This document shows positions 1-7,573 of a stretch of DNA of 20,152 bases, one piece after another (position 1 is the first letter of the stretch; every line of letters starts with the position of its first letter). Position numbers and translations under genes: made by a program. The notes under the pieces are model-generated. The model ran no database searches and had not been told where the DNA came from. It was given only the letters and a program-made list of their open reading frames with translations. Source of the DNA: an uncultured Dorea sp. GTDB lineage: Bacteria > Bacillota > Clostridia > Lachnospirales > Lachnospiraceae. The DNA is taken from NCBI GenBank assembly GCA_910579335.1, contig CAJTUQ010000048.1, positions 1-20,152 of the forward strand, given 5' to 3'.

Positions 1-1505
1 TGACAGCCTTGGAGCTGGGAAGGAAAATCAGACAGAGAGAGCTTTCTGTTTTAGAGACGGTGAAAGCATTTCTCGCCCGTGCAGAGGATGTAGAGCCAAA
101 AGTAAACAGCTTTATAACGATTGACGCAAAAAGGGCGCTTAAGCGAGCCGAGGAAGTGCAAAGGGGCATAGATGAAGGAAGATTTACGGGACCGCTTGCG
201 GGAGTGCCTGCGGCTGTCAAAGATAATTTATGTACAAAGGGGCTGCTGACAACATGCGGTTCAAAGATGCTGAGTAATTTTAAACCGGCATTTTCCGCAG
301 AGGCAGTCAGAAATCTGGAAAAGGCCGGCGCGGTTATTATCGGCAAGACGAATATGGATGAGTTTGCTATGGGGAGCACTACAGAGACTTCCTATTATGG
401 GGCAACAAGAAATCCGTGGAATCTGAATCATGTGCCGGGCGGTTCATCCGGCGGCTCTTGCGCAGCAGTCGCGGCCCAGGAGATCCCCTTCGCATTGGGC
501 TCGGATACGGGCGGCTCAATCCGACAGCCGAGCGCCTTCTGCGGAGTGGTTGGAATCAAGCCTACTTACGGGTGTGTATCCAGGTATGGGCTGATTGCCT
601 ATGGCTCGTCTTTGGATCAGATTGGGCCGGTTGCAAAAAATGTATCGGACTGCGCGGCAGTTCTTGAGACGATTTCATCCTATGATAAAAAGGACAGTAC
701 GTCTATCCGGCGGGACGAGTACAATTTTACAAGTGCATTAATTGATGATGTGAAAGGCATGAGGATCGGAATCCCGAAAGACTATTTCGGGGAAGGATTG
801 GACGGCGAGATCAGGGATAAAATATTAAAAGCAGTGAAAGTGCTCAAGGAGAAGGGAGCCGTAGTGGAGGAATTTGATTTGAGTCTTGTTCAGTATGCGA
901 TTCCTGCGTATTATGTCATAGCTTCCGCGGAAGCCAGTTCGAATCTGTCTCGTTTTGACGGGGTGAAATATGGATATCGGGCAAAACAGTATGACGGGCT
1001 TCATGACATGTATAGAAAGACGCGCTCAGAAGGCTTCGGACCGGAAGTAAAGCGCAGGATTATGCTCGGCGCCTTTGTGCTTAGCTCCGGGTATTACGAT
1101 GCTTATTATCTGAAAGCATTGCGCACAAAGGCACTGATTAAAAGAGCTTTTGACAATGCGTTTGAAAAATATGACGTAATTGCTGCTCCTGCGGCACCGG
1201 CTGCCGCGCCGGAGCTTGGGAAGAGTCTTGGCGATCCTTTGAAAATGTATCTGGGTGATATTTATACGGTTTCTGTAAATCTGGCCGGGCTTCCGGGAAT
1301 TACTGTCCCGGTGGGGAGAGACTTAAAGGGGCTTCCGGTGGGGATGCAGCTGATAGGGAATTGTTTTGAAGAAAAGAAGCTGCTCCGTGCGGCGTATGCA
1401 TTCGAACAGACGAGGAATTACGAGTCTCCAAAGATTTCCGGGGGATTAAGAAATGCGGCGTCCGGCAAAGCTATATGTATGGAAGGGGGCGGCAGACATG
1501 GCTAA
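1..1505 (+). CDS. gatA: Glutamyl-tRNA(Gln)/aspartyl-tRNA(Asn) amidotransferase subunit A, 5' partial
   Basis: GatA is the glutaminase subunit of GatCAB. It releases ammonia from glutamine, and GatB uses it to convert Glu-tRNA(Gln) or Asp-tRNA(Asn) to the amidated form. The reading frame is open from base 3 and already shows the conserved N-terminal stretch TALELGRKI. The start codon therefore lies just left of the window, and the in-frame TTG at 9 is internal. The amidase Ser-cisSer-Lys triad is visible, counting residues from that TTG: Lys71 in AAVKDN, Ser146 in GGSSGGS, and Ser170 in SDTGGS. About 500 codons are present, so only a few residues are missing. The stop TAA (1503-1505) overlaps the gatB start. 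gatC is expected immediately upstream but cannot be seen. Identification is secure. Confidence 0.96.
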   Translation, partial: TALELGRKIRQRELSVLETVKAFLARAEDVEPKVNSFITIDAKRALKRAEEVQRGIDEGRFTGPLAGVPAAVKDNLCTKGLLTTCGSKMLSNFKPAFSAEAVRNLEKAGAVIIGKTNMDEFAMGSTTETSYYGATRNPWNLNHVPGGSSGGSCAAVAAQEIPFALGSDTGGSIRQPSAFCGVVGIKPTYGCVSRYGLIAYGSSLDQIGPVAKNVSDCAAVLETISSYDKKDSTSIRRDEYNFTSALIDDVKGMRIGIPKDYFGEGLDGEIRDKILKAVKVLKEKGAVVEEFDLSLVQYAIPAYYVIASAEASSNLSRFDGVKYGYRAKQYDGLHDMYRKTRSEGFGPEVKRRIMLGAFVLSSGYYDAYYLKALRTKALIKRAFDNAFEKYDVIAAPAAPAAAPELGKSLGDPLKMYLGDIYTVSVNLAGLPGITVPVGRDLKGLPVGMQLIGNCFEEKKLLRAAYAFEQTRNYESPKISGGLRNAASGKAICMEGGGRHG

Positions 1506-2931
1506 GCAGTATGAGACGGTTATAGGGCTTGAAGTGCATGTGGAACTTGCCACGAAGACGAAAATTTTCTGTTCCTGCAGTACACGGTTCGGGGAAGCGC
1601 CCAATAGCCATACCTGCCCGGTGTGCACCGGCATGCCGGGTTCGCTGCCCGTACTGAATAGACAAGTCGTTGAGTATGCGGCGGCAATCGGGCTTGCAAC
1701 AAATTGCGAGATTACGAGAGTGTGCAAATTTGACAGGAAAAATTATTTTTATCCGGACAATCCGCAGAACTATCAGATATCCCAGCTCTATCTTCCGATT
1801 GCAAGAAACGGGTATGTGGAGATTGAGACAGGAGAATCGAAAAAACGGATACGCATCCATGAAATGCATATGGAAGAGGATGCGGGCAAGCTTGTGCATG
1901 ATGAGTGGGATGATACGTCCATTGTAGATTACAACCGAAGCGGAGTACCGCTTGTGGAAATCGTGTCCGAGCCGGATATGCGCTCGGCCGAAGAGGTACT
2001 TGCATATCTTGAAAAGCTGCGTATGATTATCCAGTATCTTGGCGCATCGGACTGCAAGCTTCAGGAAGGTTCTATGAGAGCGGACGTCAATCTTTCGGTT
2101 CGTGAGACGGGTAGTAAAAAGCTTGGAACAAGGACGGAGATGAAAAATTTAAACTCTTTCAAAGCTATCGCACGGGCGATAGAGGGAGAGAGACAGCGCC
2201 AGATAGAGCTTATCGAGATGGGAAAGCAGGTTGTCCAGGAGACGCGGCGTTGGGATGACAATAAGGAGTACTCCTATGCTATGCGCTCCAAAGAAGATGC
2301 GCAGGATTACCGGTATTTCCCCGAACCGGATCTTGTGCCGGTTGTAATTGATGATGCGTGGATTGAAAAAATCAAGTCGAGACAGCCGGAGCTTAGAGAT
2401 GAGAGGCTTCAAAGATATAAAAAAGAATATGGGATTCCGGAGTATGACGCACAGATTCTTACATCCTCCATATATATGGCGGAATTGTTTGAGAAGGCGG
2501 CGAAGATTTGCAAAAAGCCCAAGAAAGTGTCAAACTGGCTGATGGTAGAGACCTTGAGACTTTTAAAAGAGCATGAGATGGAGCCGGAGGAGTTAAAAAT
2601 TTCACCGGAGAATCTTGCAAAGCTGGTTGAGCTTACGGAATCAGGAACCATTAACAGCTCGGTTGCAAAAGAGGTCTTCGAAAAAATGTTTGAGGAAAAT
2701 ACCGAGCCGGAAAGCTATGTAAGAAAGCACGGGCTTAAGACAGTAAACGATGAGGGGACGCTTCATGCGGTGCTTGAAAAGGTAATTGCCGATAATCCGC
2801 AGGCAGCGGCGGACTATCGGGCCGGAAAGGAAAAAGCGCTGGGTGCGCTTGTAGGACAGACGATGAAGATGATGAAAGGGAAAGCACATCCGGGACAGGT
2901 GAACCAGCAGCTGAAAGAGATGCTTAGATAA
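1498..2931 (+). CDS. gatB: Glutamyl-tRNA(Gln)/aspartyl-tRNA(Asn) amidotransferase subunit B
   Basis: GatB binds the misacylated tRNA, activates the Glu/Asp carboxylate with ATP and transfers the ammonia channelled from GatA. The product is 477 aa, normal for the family. It starts MAKQYETVIGLEVHVEL, and the usual zinc site is formed by Cys25, Cys27, Cys40 and Cys43 (FCSCS ... CPVC). The core motif DYNRSGVPLVEIVSEPD is present, and the C-terminal tRNA-binding YqeY-like tail ends in a GKAHPGQVNQQLKEML stretch. I chose the ATG at 1498 because it has a GGAAGGGGGC ribosome site and begins at the conserved N-terminus. A longer in-frame start at 1453 would add 15 residues unlike the family. The start overlaps the gatA stop by 8 bases, so the two are translationally coupled. 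No clear terminator follows. Confidence 0.96.
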   Translation: MAKQYETVIGLEVHVELATKTKIFCSCSTRFGEAPNSHTCPVCTGMPGSLPVLNRQVVEYAAAIGLATNCEITRVCKFDRKNYFYPDNPQNYQISQLYLPIARNGYVEIETGESKKRIRIHEMHMEEDAGKLVHDEWDDTSIVDYNRSGVPLVEIVSEPDMRSAEEVLAYLEKLRMIIQYLGASDCKLQEGSMRADVNLSVRETGSKKLGTRTEMKNLNSFKAIARAIEGERQRQIELIEMGKQVVQETRRWDDNKEYSYAMRSKEDAQDYRYFPEPDLVPVVIDDAWIEKIKSRQPELRDERLQRYKKEYGIPEYDAQILTSSIYMAELFEKAAKICKKPKKVSNWLMVETLRLLKEHEMEPEELKISPENLAKLVELTESGTINSSVAKEVFEKMFEENTEPESYVRKHGLKTVNDEGTLHAVLEKVIADNPQAAADYRAGKEKALGALVGQTMKMMKGKAHPGQVNQQLKEMLR

Positions 2932-2940
2932 AATACGATA

Positions 2941-2970
2941 TAGACAGGGCGGCGGTGGTTGTGATACAAT
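2941..2970 (+). promoter_or_regulatory. Probable sigma-A promoter of the PurF-like gene
   Basis: TAGACA (2941-2946), an 18-base spacer, and TACAAT (2965-2970) preceded by TG at the extended -10 position. Transcription would start near 2977, leaving a leader of about 60 bases before an AAGGAGG ribosome site at 3025-3031. The promoter begins about ten bases after the gatB stop, so the PurF-like gene probably has its own transcript. Inferred from sequence only. Confidence 0.5.
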
Positions 2971-3037
2971 CGTGAAGCAATAGAAATAATATAGGCAGCA
3001 ATGGCATTTATTTACAATATAGACAAGGAGGAGCGTT

Positions 3038-4450
3038 ATGGGAGGTTTTTTCGGTGTAGCATCGAAAGAGGATTGTGTGTTGGAACTGTTTTACGGGGTG
3101 GATTATCATTCGCATCTTGGGACAAGGCGCGGAGGTATGGCAACGTATGGCGAGGAGGGCTTTAACCGCGCCATACACAATATTGAAAATTCACCGTTCC
3201 GTACCAAATTTGACCGTGACGTAGGAGAGATGAAGGGAAATCTTGGAATAGGATGCATTTCTGATTTTGAGCCGCAGCCGCTTTTGATTTGTTCCAAGCT
3301 TGGGAGCTTTGCGATTACAACGGTCGGCAAGGTAAATAATTATGACAAGCTGCTTAGCCAGCTGTATAATAATGCGCATTCTCATTTTCAGGAAATGACA
3401 AACGGACAGGTGAATGTGACGGAGCTGGTTGCGGCGCTGATTTGTGAGAAGGAAACGATTGTTGAAGGAATACAGTATGTGCAGGAGATCGTGGACGGCT
3501 CTATGACGCTGCTTGTGATGACGAAGGATGGAATCTATGCGGCGAGGGACCGTTACGGAAGGACGCCGCTTGTGGTAGGACGCAAGGACGGCGCATACTG
3601 CGTATCCTTTGAGAGTCATGCGTATATTAATCTTGGCTATATTGATTACAAAGAACTGGGACCGTCGGAGATTGCATTTATCACGCCGGAGGAGGTAAAG
3701 ACTGTAAGCCCTGCCCGTGATGAGATGCGTATATGCTCTTTCCTCTGGGTATATTACGGATATCCGACCTCTTCTTACGAAGGGGTGAATGTCGAGGAGA
3801 TGCGCTATAAGTGTGGTAGTATGCTGGCAAAGCGGGATGGTGATTCCGTGCATCCGGACATTGTGGCAGGCGTGCCGGATTCCGGAATCGCACATGCGAT
3901 TGGCTATGCCAATGAATCCGGAATCCCTTATGCAAGGCCATTCATCAAGTATACGCCTACATGGCCGCGCTCCTTTATGCCGACAAATCAAAACCAGAGA
4001 AATCTGATTGCCCGTATGAAGCTGATTCCGGTTCAGGCGCTGATTGAGAAGAAGAAACTTCTCTTGATAGATGATTCCATCGTAAGAGGGACGCAGCTGC
4101 GTGAGACGACGGAATTTCTGTATAACAGTGGTGCAAAGGAAGTACACGTCCGTCCGGCATGCCCGCCTCTTTTGTACGGATGCAAGTATCTGAACTTCTC
4201 GCGTTCCAAGTCGGAGATGGAGCTGATAACAAGGCGGACGATACAAGAGCGGGAAGGGGAAAACTGTCCGGAAGAAGTGCTGAACGAGTATGCGGACCCA
4301 TGCAGCTTAAAGTATGCCCAGATGATTGAGGACATTAGAAAACAGCAGAACTTCACTACGCTTAGGTATCACCGGCTGGATGATTTGCTGGCATCTATCG
4401 GGATAGAGCCGTGCAAGGTCTGCACTTATTGCTTTAACGGAAAAGAATAG
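3038..4450 (+). CDS. PurF-like amidophosphoribosyltransferase paralogue lacking the N-terminal Cys nucleophile
   Basis: The 470-aa protein has the domain order of glutamine PRPP amidotransferase: an N-terminal Ntn-type glutaminase region (about 1-225), then a phosphoribosyltransferase domain with the PRPP loop LLLIDDSIVRGTQ (341-353). The four cysteines expected to hold the 4Fe-4S cluster of Bacillus-type PurF appear to be kept: Cys233 (RICSF), Cys382 (YGCKY), and Cys462/Cys465 (CTYCFNG). In true PurF the second residue is the catalytic Cys (MCGI...). Here the protein starts MGGFFG, the first Cys is at 13, and the Asn-Gly oxyanion motif reads TVGKVNN (95-101). Glutamine-dependent PurA-ring synthesis is therefore doubtful. 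An ammonia-dependent, regulatory or different transferase role is possible. Similar Cys-less paralogues occur, as I recall, in Bacteroides and Clostridia. The start is fixed by AAGGAGG at 3025. No purine-biosynthesis neighbour is adjacent; guaA is about 13 kb away. Confidence 0.85.
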   Translation: MGGFFGVASKEDCVLELFYGVDYHSHLGTRRGGMATYGEEGFNRAIHNIENSPFRTKFDRDVGEMKGNLGIGCISDFEPQPLLICSKLGSFAITTVGKVNNYDKLLSQLYNNAHSHFQEMTNGQVNVTELVAALICEKETIVEGIQYVQEIVDGSMTLLVMTKDGIYAARDRYGRTPLVVGRKDGAYCVSFESHAYINLGYIDYKELGPSEIAFITPEEVKTVSPARDEMRICSFLWVYYGYPTSSYEGVNVEEMRYKCGSMLAKRDGDSVHPDIVAGVPDSGIAHAIGYANESGIPYARPFIKYTPTWPRSFMPTNQNQRNLIARMKLIPVQALIEKKKLLLIDDSIVRGTQLRETTEFLYNSGAKEVHVRPACPPLLYGCKYLNFSRSKSEMELITRRTIQEREGENCPEEVLNEYADPCSLKYAQMIEDIRKQQNFTTLRYHRLDDLLASIGIEPCKVCTYCFNGKE

Positions 4451-4452
4451 TC

Positions 4453-4490
4453 AAAATTCCTCCTGAAGAGAAATCTTTAGGGGGGATTTT
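4453..4490 (+). terminator. Rho-independent terminator after the PurF-like gene
   Basis: A near-perfect hairpin has a left arm at 4453-4469, a GAAA tetraloop at 4470-4473 and a right arm at 4474-4490, with pairs that include some G-U. It runs into TTTT at 4489-4492. It begins three bases after the stop codon and separates this gene from the CoA-disulfide reductase unit. Confidence 0.9.
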
Positions 4491-4494
4491 TTGC

Positions 4495-4540
4495 ATTCTG
4501 TGACAATGTCACAGAATAATAAAAGGATGCGGACTATAAT
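4495..4540 (+). promoter_or_regulatory. Promoter with class II Crp/Fnr-like activator palindrome
   Basis: Bases 4495-4517 form a perfect palindrome with two 11-base arms (ATTCTGTGACA and its complement) around one central A at 4506. A consensus -10, TATAAT, lies at 4535-4540, giving a start near 4547. No recognisable -35 is present (CAGAAT at the right distance). The palindrome centre therefore sits at about -41, where Crp/Fnr-family activators bind in class II promoters. The half site TGTGA is Crp-like, but the spacer is 5 rather than 6 bases. A second 15-base palindrome (4532-4546) overlaps the -10. The binding protein is unknown. Confidence 0.65.
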
Positions 4541-4571
4541 ATAGTCAATAAGAGAGAAAAGGAGAGCAGTT

Positions 4572-6278
4572 ATGAAAGTTTTGATTGTTGGCGGGGTCGC
4601 GGGCGGCGCTACTGCGGCGGCGCGGATACGCAGATTGGATGAGCAGGCGGAGATTATTGTATTTGAACGTTCAGGGTATGTTTCTTATGCCAATTGCGGC
4701 CTGCCGTATTATATCGGAGGAATTATCGAGGAGCAGGAGGAGCTGACGCTACAGACACCGGAAAGCTTTTTTTCGCGTTTTCGCATCGTTATGAAGGTGC
4801 GCCATGAAGTAACGGCGGTTAACCCTGAGAAAAGGACTGTATCCGTGAGAAATCTTAACAGCGGTGAGGAATTTGAGGAAACTTATGATAAGCTGCTTCT
4901 TTCTCCGGGTGCAAAACCTACGCTGCCTCGGATTCCCGGAACGGGTATTGAAAAGGCGTTTACCTTGCGCACGGTAGAGGATACATTCCGTATCAGGGAG
5001 TATATTGAAAAAAACCATCCGAAATCGGCGGTACTTGCAGGAGGGGGATTTATCAGTTTAGAGCTGGCGGAGAATCTTAAAGATATGGGAATGGACGTGA
5101 CAATCGTTCAGAGGCCGAAGCAGCTGATGAAACCTTTTGATGCAGACATGGCTTCATTTATCCACGGTGAAATGAGAAGATGCGGGGTAAAGCTTGCGCT
5201 TGGACATACGGTAGAAGGATTTGAAGAAAGGGATGGCGGAGTAGATGTGCTTTTGAAGGACGAAGAGCCGCTCCATGCGGATATCGTAGTGCTGGCAATC
5301 GGCGTTACTCCGGACACCCGGCTGGCAAAGGAGGCCGGGCTCGCACTGGGGGTCAGGGGAAGTATTTTAGTAAATGAACGGATGGAGACTTCTGCGGCTG
5401 ATATCTATGCAGTGGGAGACGCAGTACAAGTACAGCATTATGTCACAGGAGAGGATTCACTGATTTCGCTGGCCGGTCCCGCAAACAAGCAAGGCCGGAT
5501 CGCAGCCGATAATATATGCGGCGGAGACAGCAGATATCCAGGTTCGCTGGGGAGTTCGATTATCAAAGTTTTTCATATGACTGCCGCATCCACCGGAATC
5601 AACGAGGTGGCTGCAAAAAGAGCAGGCATTGATGCGGATAAGGTGATTCTGTCGCCTATGAGCCATGCCGGTTATTATCCCGGCGGCAAGGTTATGACTA
5701 TGAAGGTGGTTTTTGAAAAAGGGACTTATCGGCTGCTTGGAGCGCAAATCGTCGGATATGAGGGTGTAGATAAACGTATCGACGTGATGGCGGCGGCGAT
5801 ACATGCAGGGATGGATGCAGTCCGGCTTAAAGATTTAGACCTTGCCTATGCCCCTCCGTATTCTTCTGCGAAAGACCCGGTAAACATGGCCGGCTTTATG
5901 ATTGAGAATATTTCGAAGGGAATTTTAAAGCAGTTTTATGTGGAAGATGTGAAAGAACTGCCGCGCGATAACAGTGTAACGCTTTTAGATGTGCGGACCG
6001 AGTTCGAGTATGCCAGAGGCCATATCGAGGGTTTCAAAAACATACCGGTAGATGACCTTCGGGAAAGAATTGGCGAGATTACGCCGGGAAAGCCTGTATA
6101 CGTAATCTGTCAGAGCGGCCTGCGAAGCTATATTGCCGCACGTATCTTGGCAGGGAACGGATTCGACAGCTACAATTTTTCCGGCGGTTTCCGGTTTTAT
6201 GATGCGGTGATGCATGAGAAATATCTGATTGAGGAGGCATATCCCTGCGGAATGGAGCGGTCGGGCCGTCAGGGTTAA
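4572..6278 (+). CDS. CoA-disulfide reductase / NAD(P)H oxidoreductase fused to a rhodanese domain
   Basis: A 568-aa flavoprotein of the pyridine nucleotide-disulfide oxidoreductase class. It has an FAD motif GGVAGGATAA (7-16) and the single redox cysteine Cys42 in SYANCGLPY, diagnostic of CoA-disulfide reductases and related NADH oxidase/persulfide reductases. A nucleotide-binding motif GGGFISLE lies near 157-164, an FAD-binding AVGDA near 280-284, and the conserved Tyr-rich YAPPYSSAKDP at 426-436. A C-terminal rhodanese domain (about 465-555) carries active-site Cys513 in CQSGLRS. Fused enzymes of this type reduce CoA disulfides and CoA- or glutathione-persulfides and polysulfide, linking NAD(P)H to sulfane sulfur. 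The cytoplasm is expected, since no signal peptide or membrane segment is seen. The start has a GAGAAAAGGAGAG ribosome site. The gene is probably monocistronic behind the palindromic promoter. Exact substrate is uncertain. Confidence 0.9.
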   Translation: MKVLIVGGVAGGATAAARIRRLDEQAEIIVFERSGYVSYANCGLPYYIGGIIEEQEELTLQTPESFFSRFRIVMKVRHEVTAVNPEKRTVSVRNLNSGEEFEETYDKLLLSPGAKPTLPRIPGTGIEKAFTLRTVEDTFRIREYIEKNHPKSAVLAGGGFISLELAENLKDMGMDVTIVQRPKQLMKPFDADMASFIHGEMRRCGVKLALGHTVEGFEERDGGVDVLLKDEEPLHADIVVLAIGVTPDTRLAKEAGLALGVRGSILVNERMETSAADIYAVGDAVQVQHYVTGEDSLISLAGPANKQGRIAADNICGGDSRYPGSLGSSIIKVFHMTAASTGINEVAAKRAGIDADKVILSPMSHAGYYPGGKVMTMKVVFEKGTYRLLGAQIVGYEGVDKRIDVMAAAIHAGMDAVRLKDLDLAYAPPYSSAKDPVNMAGFMIENISKGILKQFYVEDVKELPRDNSVTLLDVRTEFEYARGHIEGFKNIPVDDLRERIGEITPGKPVYVICQSGLRSYIAARILAGNGFDSYNFSGGFRFYDAVMHEKYLIEEAYPCGMERSGRQG

Positions 6279-6310
6279 AAAGAAAGACGGGGCATTCCGT
6301 TAACAGATAT

Positions 6311-6339
6311 TTGACAGATGAGGCAAATATTTATATACT
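6311..6339 (+). promoter_or_regulatory. Strong sigma-A promoter of the NifX-like gene
   Basis: TTGACA (6311-6316), exactly 17 bases, then TATACT (6334-6339). Predicted transcription start is near 6346, leaving a leader of about 75 bases that contains the tandem repeat at 6374-6403. An AAAGGAGAGG ribosome site precedes the ATG at 6421. Confidence 0.75.
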
Positions 6340-6373
6340 GTGTTAATGGCATATTTGTTTTAAGACTTTCATT

Positions 6374-6403
6374 AGATATATGCAAATCAGATATATGCGA
6401 ATC
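6374..6403 (+). repeat. Tandem 15-bp direct repeat in the leader of the NifX-like gene
   Basis: Two adjoining copies of AGATATATGCRAATC (6374-6388 and 6389-6403) differ at one base. They lie between the predicted transcription start and the ribosome site. They could be a duplicated regulator site, an RNA element or a chance slip duplication. Confidence 0.8.
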
Positions 6404-6420
6404 GAAAGGAGAGGTTTCAG

Positions 6421-6831
6421 ATGAGAATTGCAGTTACTTATGAAAACGGTGATATTTTCCAGCATTTTGGACGTACGGAACAGTTTAAAGTGTATGATGT
6501 TGACAATGGCAGAATCGTATCTGCCCAGGTCGTGGGAACTGATGGAAGAGGCCACGGCGCACTGGCAGAGGTGCTGAATGAGCTGGGGGCGGATACGTTG
6601 ATTTGCGGAGGTATCGGCGGCGGCGCCCAGGCAGCGCTGGCAGAGGCCAAAATCAAGCTGTACGGCGGTGCGTCCGGGGATGCAGATGCGGCAGTGGAAG
6701 CTCTGCTGGCAGGTACGCTTAAGTTCCATCCGGATGTCCAGTGCAGCCATCACGGGGAGCACCATCACCATGAGGGAGGATGCGCAGACCACAGCCACGC
6801 TTGCGGCAGCCACGGCTGCGGTGCACATTAA
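6421..6831 (+). CDS. NifX/NifB-type dinitrogenase cofactor-domain protein with His/Cys-rich tail
   Basis: A 136-aa protein. Residues 1 to about 105 match the small NifX/NifB C-terminal domain fold (ribonuclease H-like), with MRIAVTYENGDIFQHFG at the start, then GRGHGALAEVL and DTLICGGIGGGAQAAL. The last 27 or so residues are a metal-ligand tail with many His and Cys (HHGEHHHH, CADHSHACGSHGCGAH). Stand-alone members of this family are common in anaerobes without nitrogenase and are thought to bind or carry metal or iron-sulfur clusters; the specific role is not settled. No nif genes are visible. The N-terminus and ribosome site (AAAGGAGAGG) agree on the ATG at 6421. It lies 142 bases after the CoA-disulfide reductase but has its own promoter. 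Confidence 0.85.
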   Translation: MRIAVTYENGDIFQHFGRTEQFKVYDVDNGRIVSAQVVGTDGRGHGALAEVLNELGADTLICGGIGGGAQAALAEAKIKLYGGASGDADAAVEALLAGTLKFHPDVQCSHHGEHHHHEGGCADHSHACGSHGCGAH

Positions 6832-6834
6832 ATT

Positions 6835-6864
6835 CAACCGGCGCAGCGTAAGCTGCGCCGGTTG
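6835..6864. terminator. Hairpin between convergent genes, probable bidirectional terminator
   Basis: A perfect 13-bp stem (6835-6847 with 6852-6864) closes on a GTAA loop, a GNRA-type tetraloop. The flanks are only modestly T-rich on either strand, so termination is likely but not textbook. It sits 3 bases after the NifX-like stop and 29 bases from the stop of the convergent flavin reductase gene. Confidence 0.7.
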
Positions 6865-6893
6865 TGCTGTAAAGTTCTTATATCAGCATTTGC

Positions 6894-7460
6894 TTATCTT
6901 TTAAGCTTCAAACCATCTTTGAAGGCTTCTCCTACTCTTTCCCCCACTTTGTAATAACCATGTGTATACGGATCAAAAGCAATGGCATTTACCAGGGTCA
7001 TATCAATCCGATCATCGACTATAACACGTTCATCTGCGGTGATGTTTACAACTTTACCAATTACACCGCAGCCATATTCATTATTTTGATATTCGATAAA
7101 TTTACATTCTAAGCAGAGTGGAAATTCATTGATAATCGGAGCGTCAATAAGCTCAGATTTAACGGCTGTTAGGCCGCTGTTTTCAAATTTATCCGCAACC
7201 TGGCTGCCAGACACAACGCCAAAATAATCCGCCTCCACTACGTGGGCTGCATCGGCAATGCTTACAGTAAAAGCACCCCTTGTTTTAATATTCTTTACTG
7301 TTTTGTGTGTTTCAGTCAAATTAAGAACTACATTGCCTCTTTCCTGCATGGTTCCCCAGGCAGCATTCATGACATTAACGCTGCCGTCCTCATTATAAGT
7401 TGATACCATTAAGACAGGCATTGGAAAAATCCCTTCGGTTATATTGAGTTTTCTTCTCAT
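6894..7460 (-). CDS. Flavin reductase family protein (flavoredoxin-like)
   Basis: A 188-aa protein of the FMN-binding split-barrel flavin reductase family. The N-terminal part (MPVLMVSTYNEDGSVNVMNA, about 14-33) and VVLNLTETHKTVKNI (44-58) match this fold. The continuation KTRGAFTVSIADAAHV (59-74) fits flavoredoxins, which bind FMN tightly and pass electrons between NAD(P)H or ferredoxin and acceptors. No signal peptide is seen. The start ATG (7458-7460) has only a weak GGGG ribosome site, so the start is less certain than most here. It is divergent from an HxlR regulator, a common arrangement in which the regulator controls the reductase. The physiological acceptor cannot be told from sequence. 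Confidence 0.85.
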   Translation of the reverse strand: MRRKLNITEGIFPMPVLMVSTYNEDGSVNVMNAAWGTMQERGNVVLNLTETHKTVKNIKTRGAFTVSIADAAHVVEADYFGVVSGSQVADKFENSGLTAVKSELIDAPIINEFPLCLECKFIEYQNNEYGCGVIGKVVNITADERVIVDDRIDMTLVNAIAFDPYTHGYYKVGERVGEAFKDGLKLKR

Positions 7461-7573
7461 TGTTGTTACCCCATTTCTTCTAAGAATTTGACGGAACTTA
7501 TATCCTTATATATAACATAAAAAACACAAGTACTGTCTTATTAGAAAGGTACTATTATAAAGGAGAGTATAAA

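Noticed and set aside
1453..1497. Upstream in-frame ATG for gatB
   Set aside because: The extra 15 residues lie in the gatA coding end and do not match GatB; the ATG at 1498 has the ribosome site.
3191..4246. Long minus-strand open frame (351 codons) opposite the PurF-like gene
   Set aside because: It is antisense to a gene with clear family motifs, has no ribosome site, and its translation resembles no protein I know.
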